Shown piece by piece: positions 63,942-64,000 of a stretch of 64,000 bases of DNA. The DNA is from Caballeronia sordidicola (lineage in GTDB: Bacteria > Pseudomonadota > Gammaproteobacteria > Burkholderiales > Burkholderiaceae): positions 186,001 to 250,000 of the forward strand of contig NZ_FCOC02000002.1 of the NCBI RefSeq assembly GCF_001544455.2. The letters are read 5' to 3'. The notes below the pieces were generated by a model. It made no database searches and was not told the origin of the DNA. It worked only from the letters and a program-made list of their open reading frames with translations. A program made the position numbers and the translations under genes. Position 1 is the stretch's first letter, and each line of letters opens with the position of its first letter.

Positions 63942-63974
63942 AAAAAATCCGCCCGCTCCGGGTGGATTTTTTTT
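63942..63974 (+). terminator. rho-independent terminator after the glycosyltransferase
   Basis: A stem AAAAATCCGCCC / GGGTGGATTTTT (one G-T wobble, 5-nt loop) ending in eight T residues, 108 bp past the stop. Confidence 0.88.
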
Positions 63975-64000
63975 GTCTTCGAACATGCTGGCCAAAATCT

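Noticed and set aside
1..64000. CRISPR arrays, rRNA, tRNA or intact insertion sequences
   Set aside because: I looked for regularly spaced direct repeats, cloverleaf and CCA ends, and transposase motifs with terminal inverted repeats; none was found. Small structured RNAs could have been missed without a covariance search.

Overview
The window is a high-GC beta-proteobacterial chromosome segment. The gene content and order point to the Burkholderia/Paraburkholderia/Caballeronia group: a motAB-che operon with a cheR-cheD-cheB-cheY-cheZ tail, metH split into two genes, a PhaM-type PHA granule protein, the DUF2917/LysR pair, the DUF3567 and DUF1840 small proteins, and the DUF3443/DUF2844 pair. 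The genus is an inference from synteny and protein resemblance; there is no rRNA or tRNA gene here to confirm it.

Layout. 0-1.4 kb: a lipoprotein and a TlpA-like thioredoxin. 1.5-6.6 kb: dctA, dctB and dctD on the minus strand (C4-dicarboxylate uptake and its sigma-54 two-component control), with a good -24/-12 promoter upstream of dctA. 6.7-12.9 kb: lipoate synthesis (lipA, lipB, a DUF493 protein) and D-Ala-D-Ala carboxypeptidase, interrupted by a LysR/DUF2917 pair, then a hydrolase and a thioredoxin-like [2Fe-2S] ferredoxin. 13-18.1 kb: an MCE-type lipid ABC transporter (permease, ATPase, MCE protein, auxiliary lipoprotein) with a VanZ-like membrane protein. 18.2-21.7 kb: birA, coaX, a small membrane protein, rfaE2 and a ferritin-like diiron protein. 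22.2-27.5 kb: a MerR regulator with a CarH/LitR-type B12 photoreceptor signature, divergent from an operon for a flavin amine oxidase, DUF1365, a cyclopropane-fatty-acid-synthase-like methylase and a chalcone-isomerase-like protein. 27.5-33.7 kb: phaM, enoyl-CoA hydratase, a branched-chain-amino-acid-type binding protein, an FAH-family enzyme with a divergent IclR regulator, and a DUF3108 protein. 34.2-44 kb: housekeeping genes (split metH, argS, a SPOR protein, dsbA, an SDR).

44.0-48.8 kb is the most unusual segment: a compact minus-strand operon of serine O-acetyltransferase, AlaX-like tRNA-editing domain, MFS transporter and O-acetylserine-sulfhydrylase-like PLP enzyme, with a divergent AraC regulator and visibly lower GC. 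It reads as a small pathway that makes (or detoxifies) an O-acetylserine-derived non-protein amino acid, with export and tRNA proofreading as self-protection. This is inference from domains and order; I know of no described system with this exact combination.

48.9-50.8 kb encodes a DUF3443 lipoprotein, which carries two D(T/S)G motifs and other pepsin-like sequences, and a DUF2844 protein. 51.0-62.1 kb is the motAB-che operon, read motA to cheZ on the minus strand. A family 4 glycosyltransferase is divergent from motA, and flhDC is not between them. I found no CRISPR array, rRNA, tRNA or intact insertion sequence. The only possible mobile-element debris is a non-coding-looking stretch at 33.7-34.3 kb.
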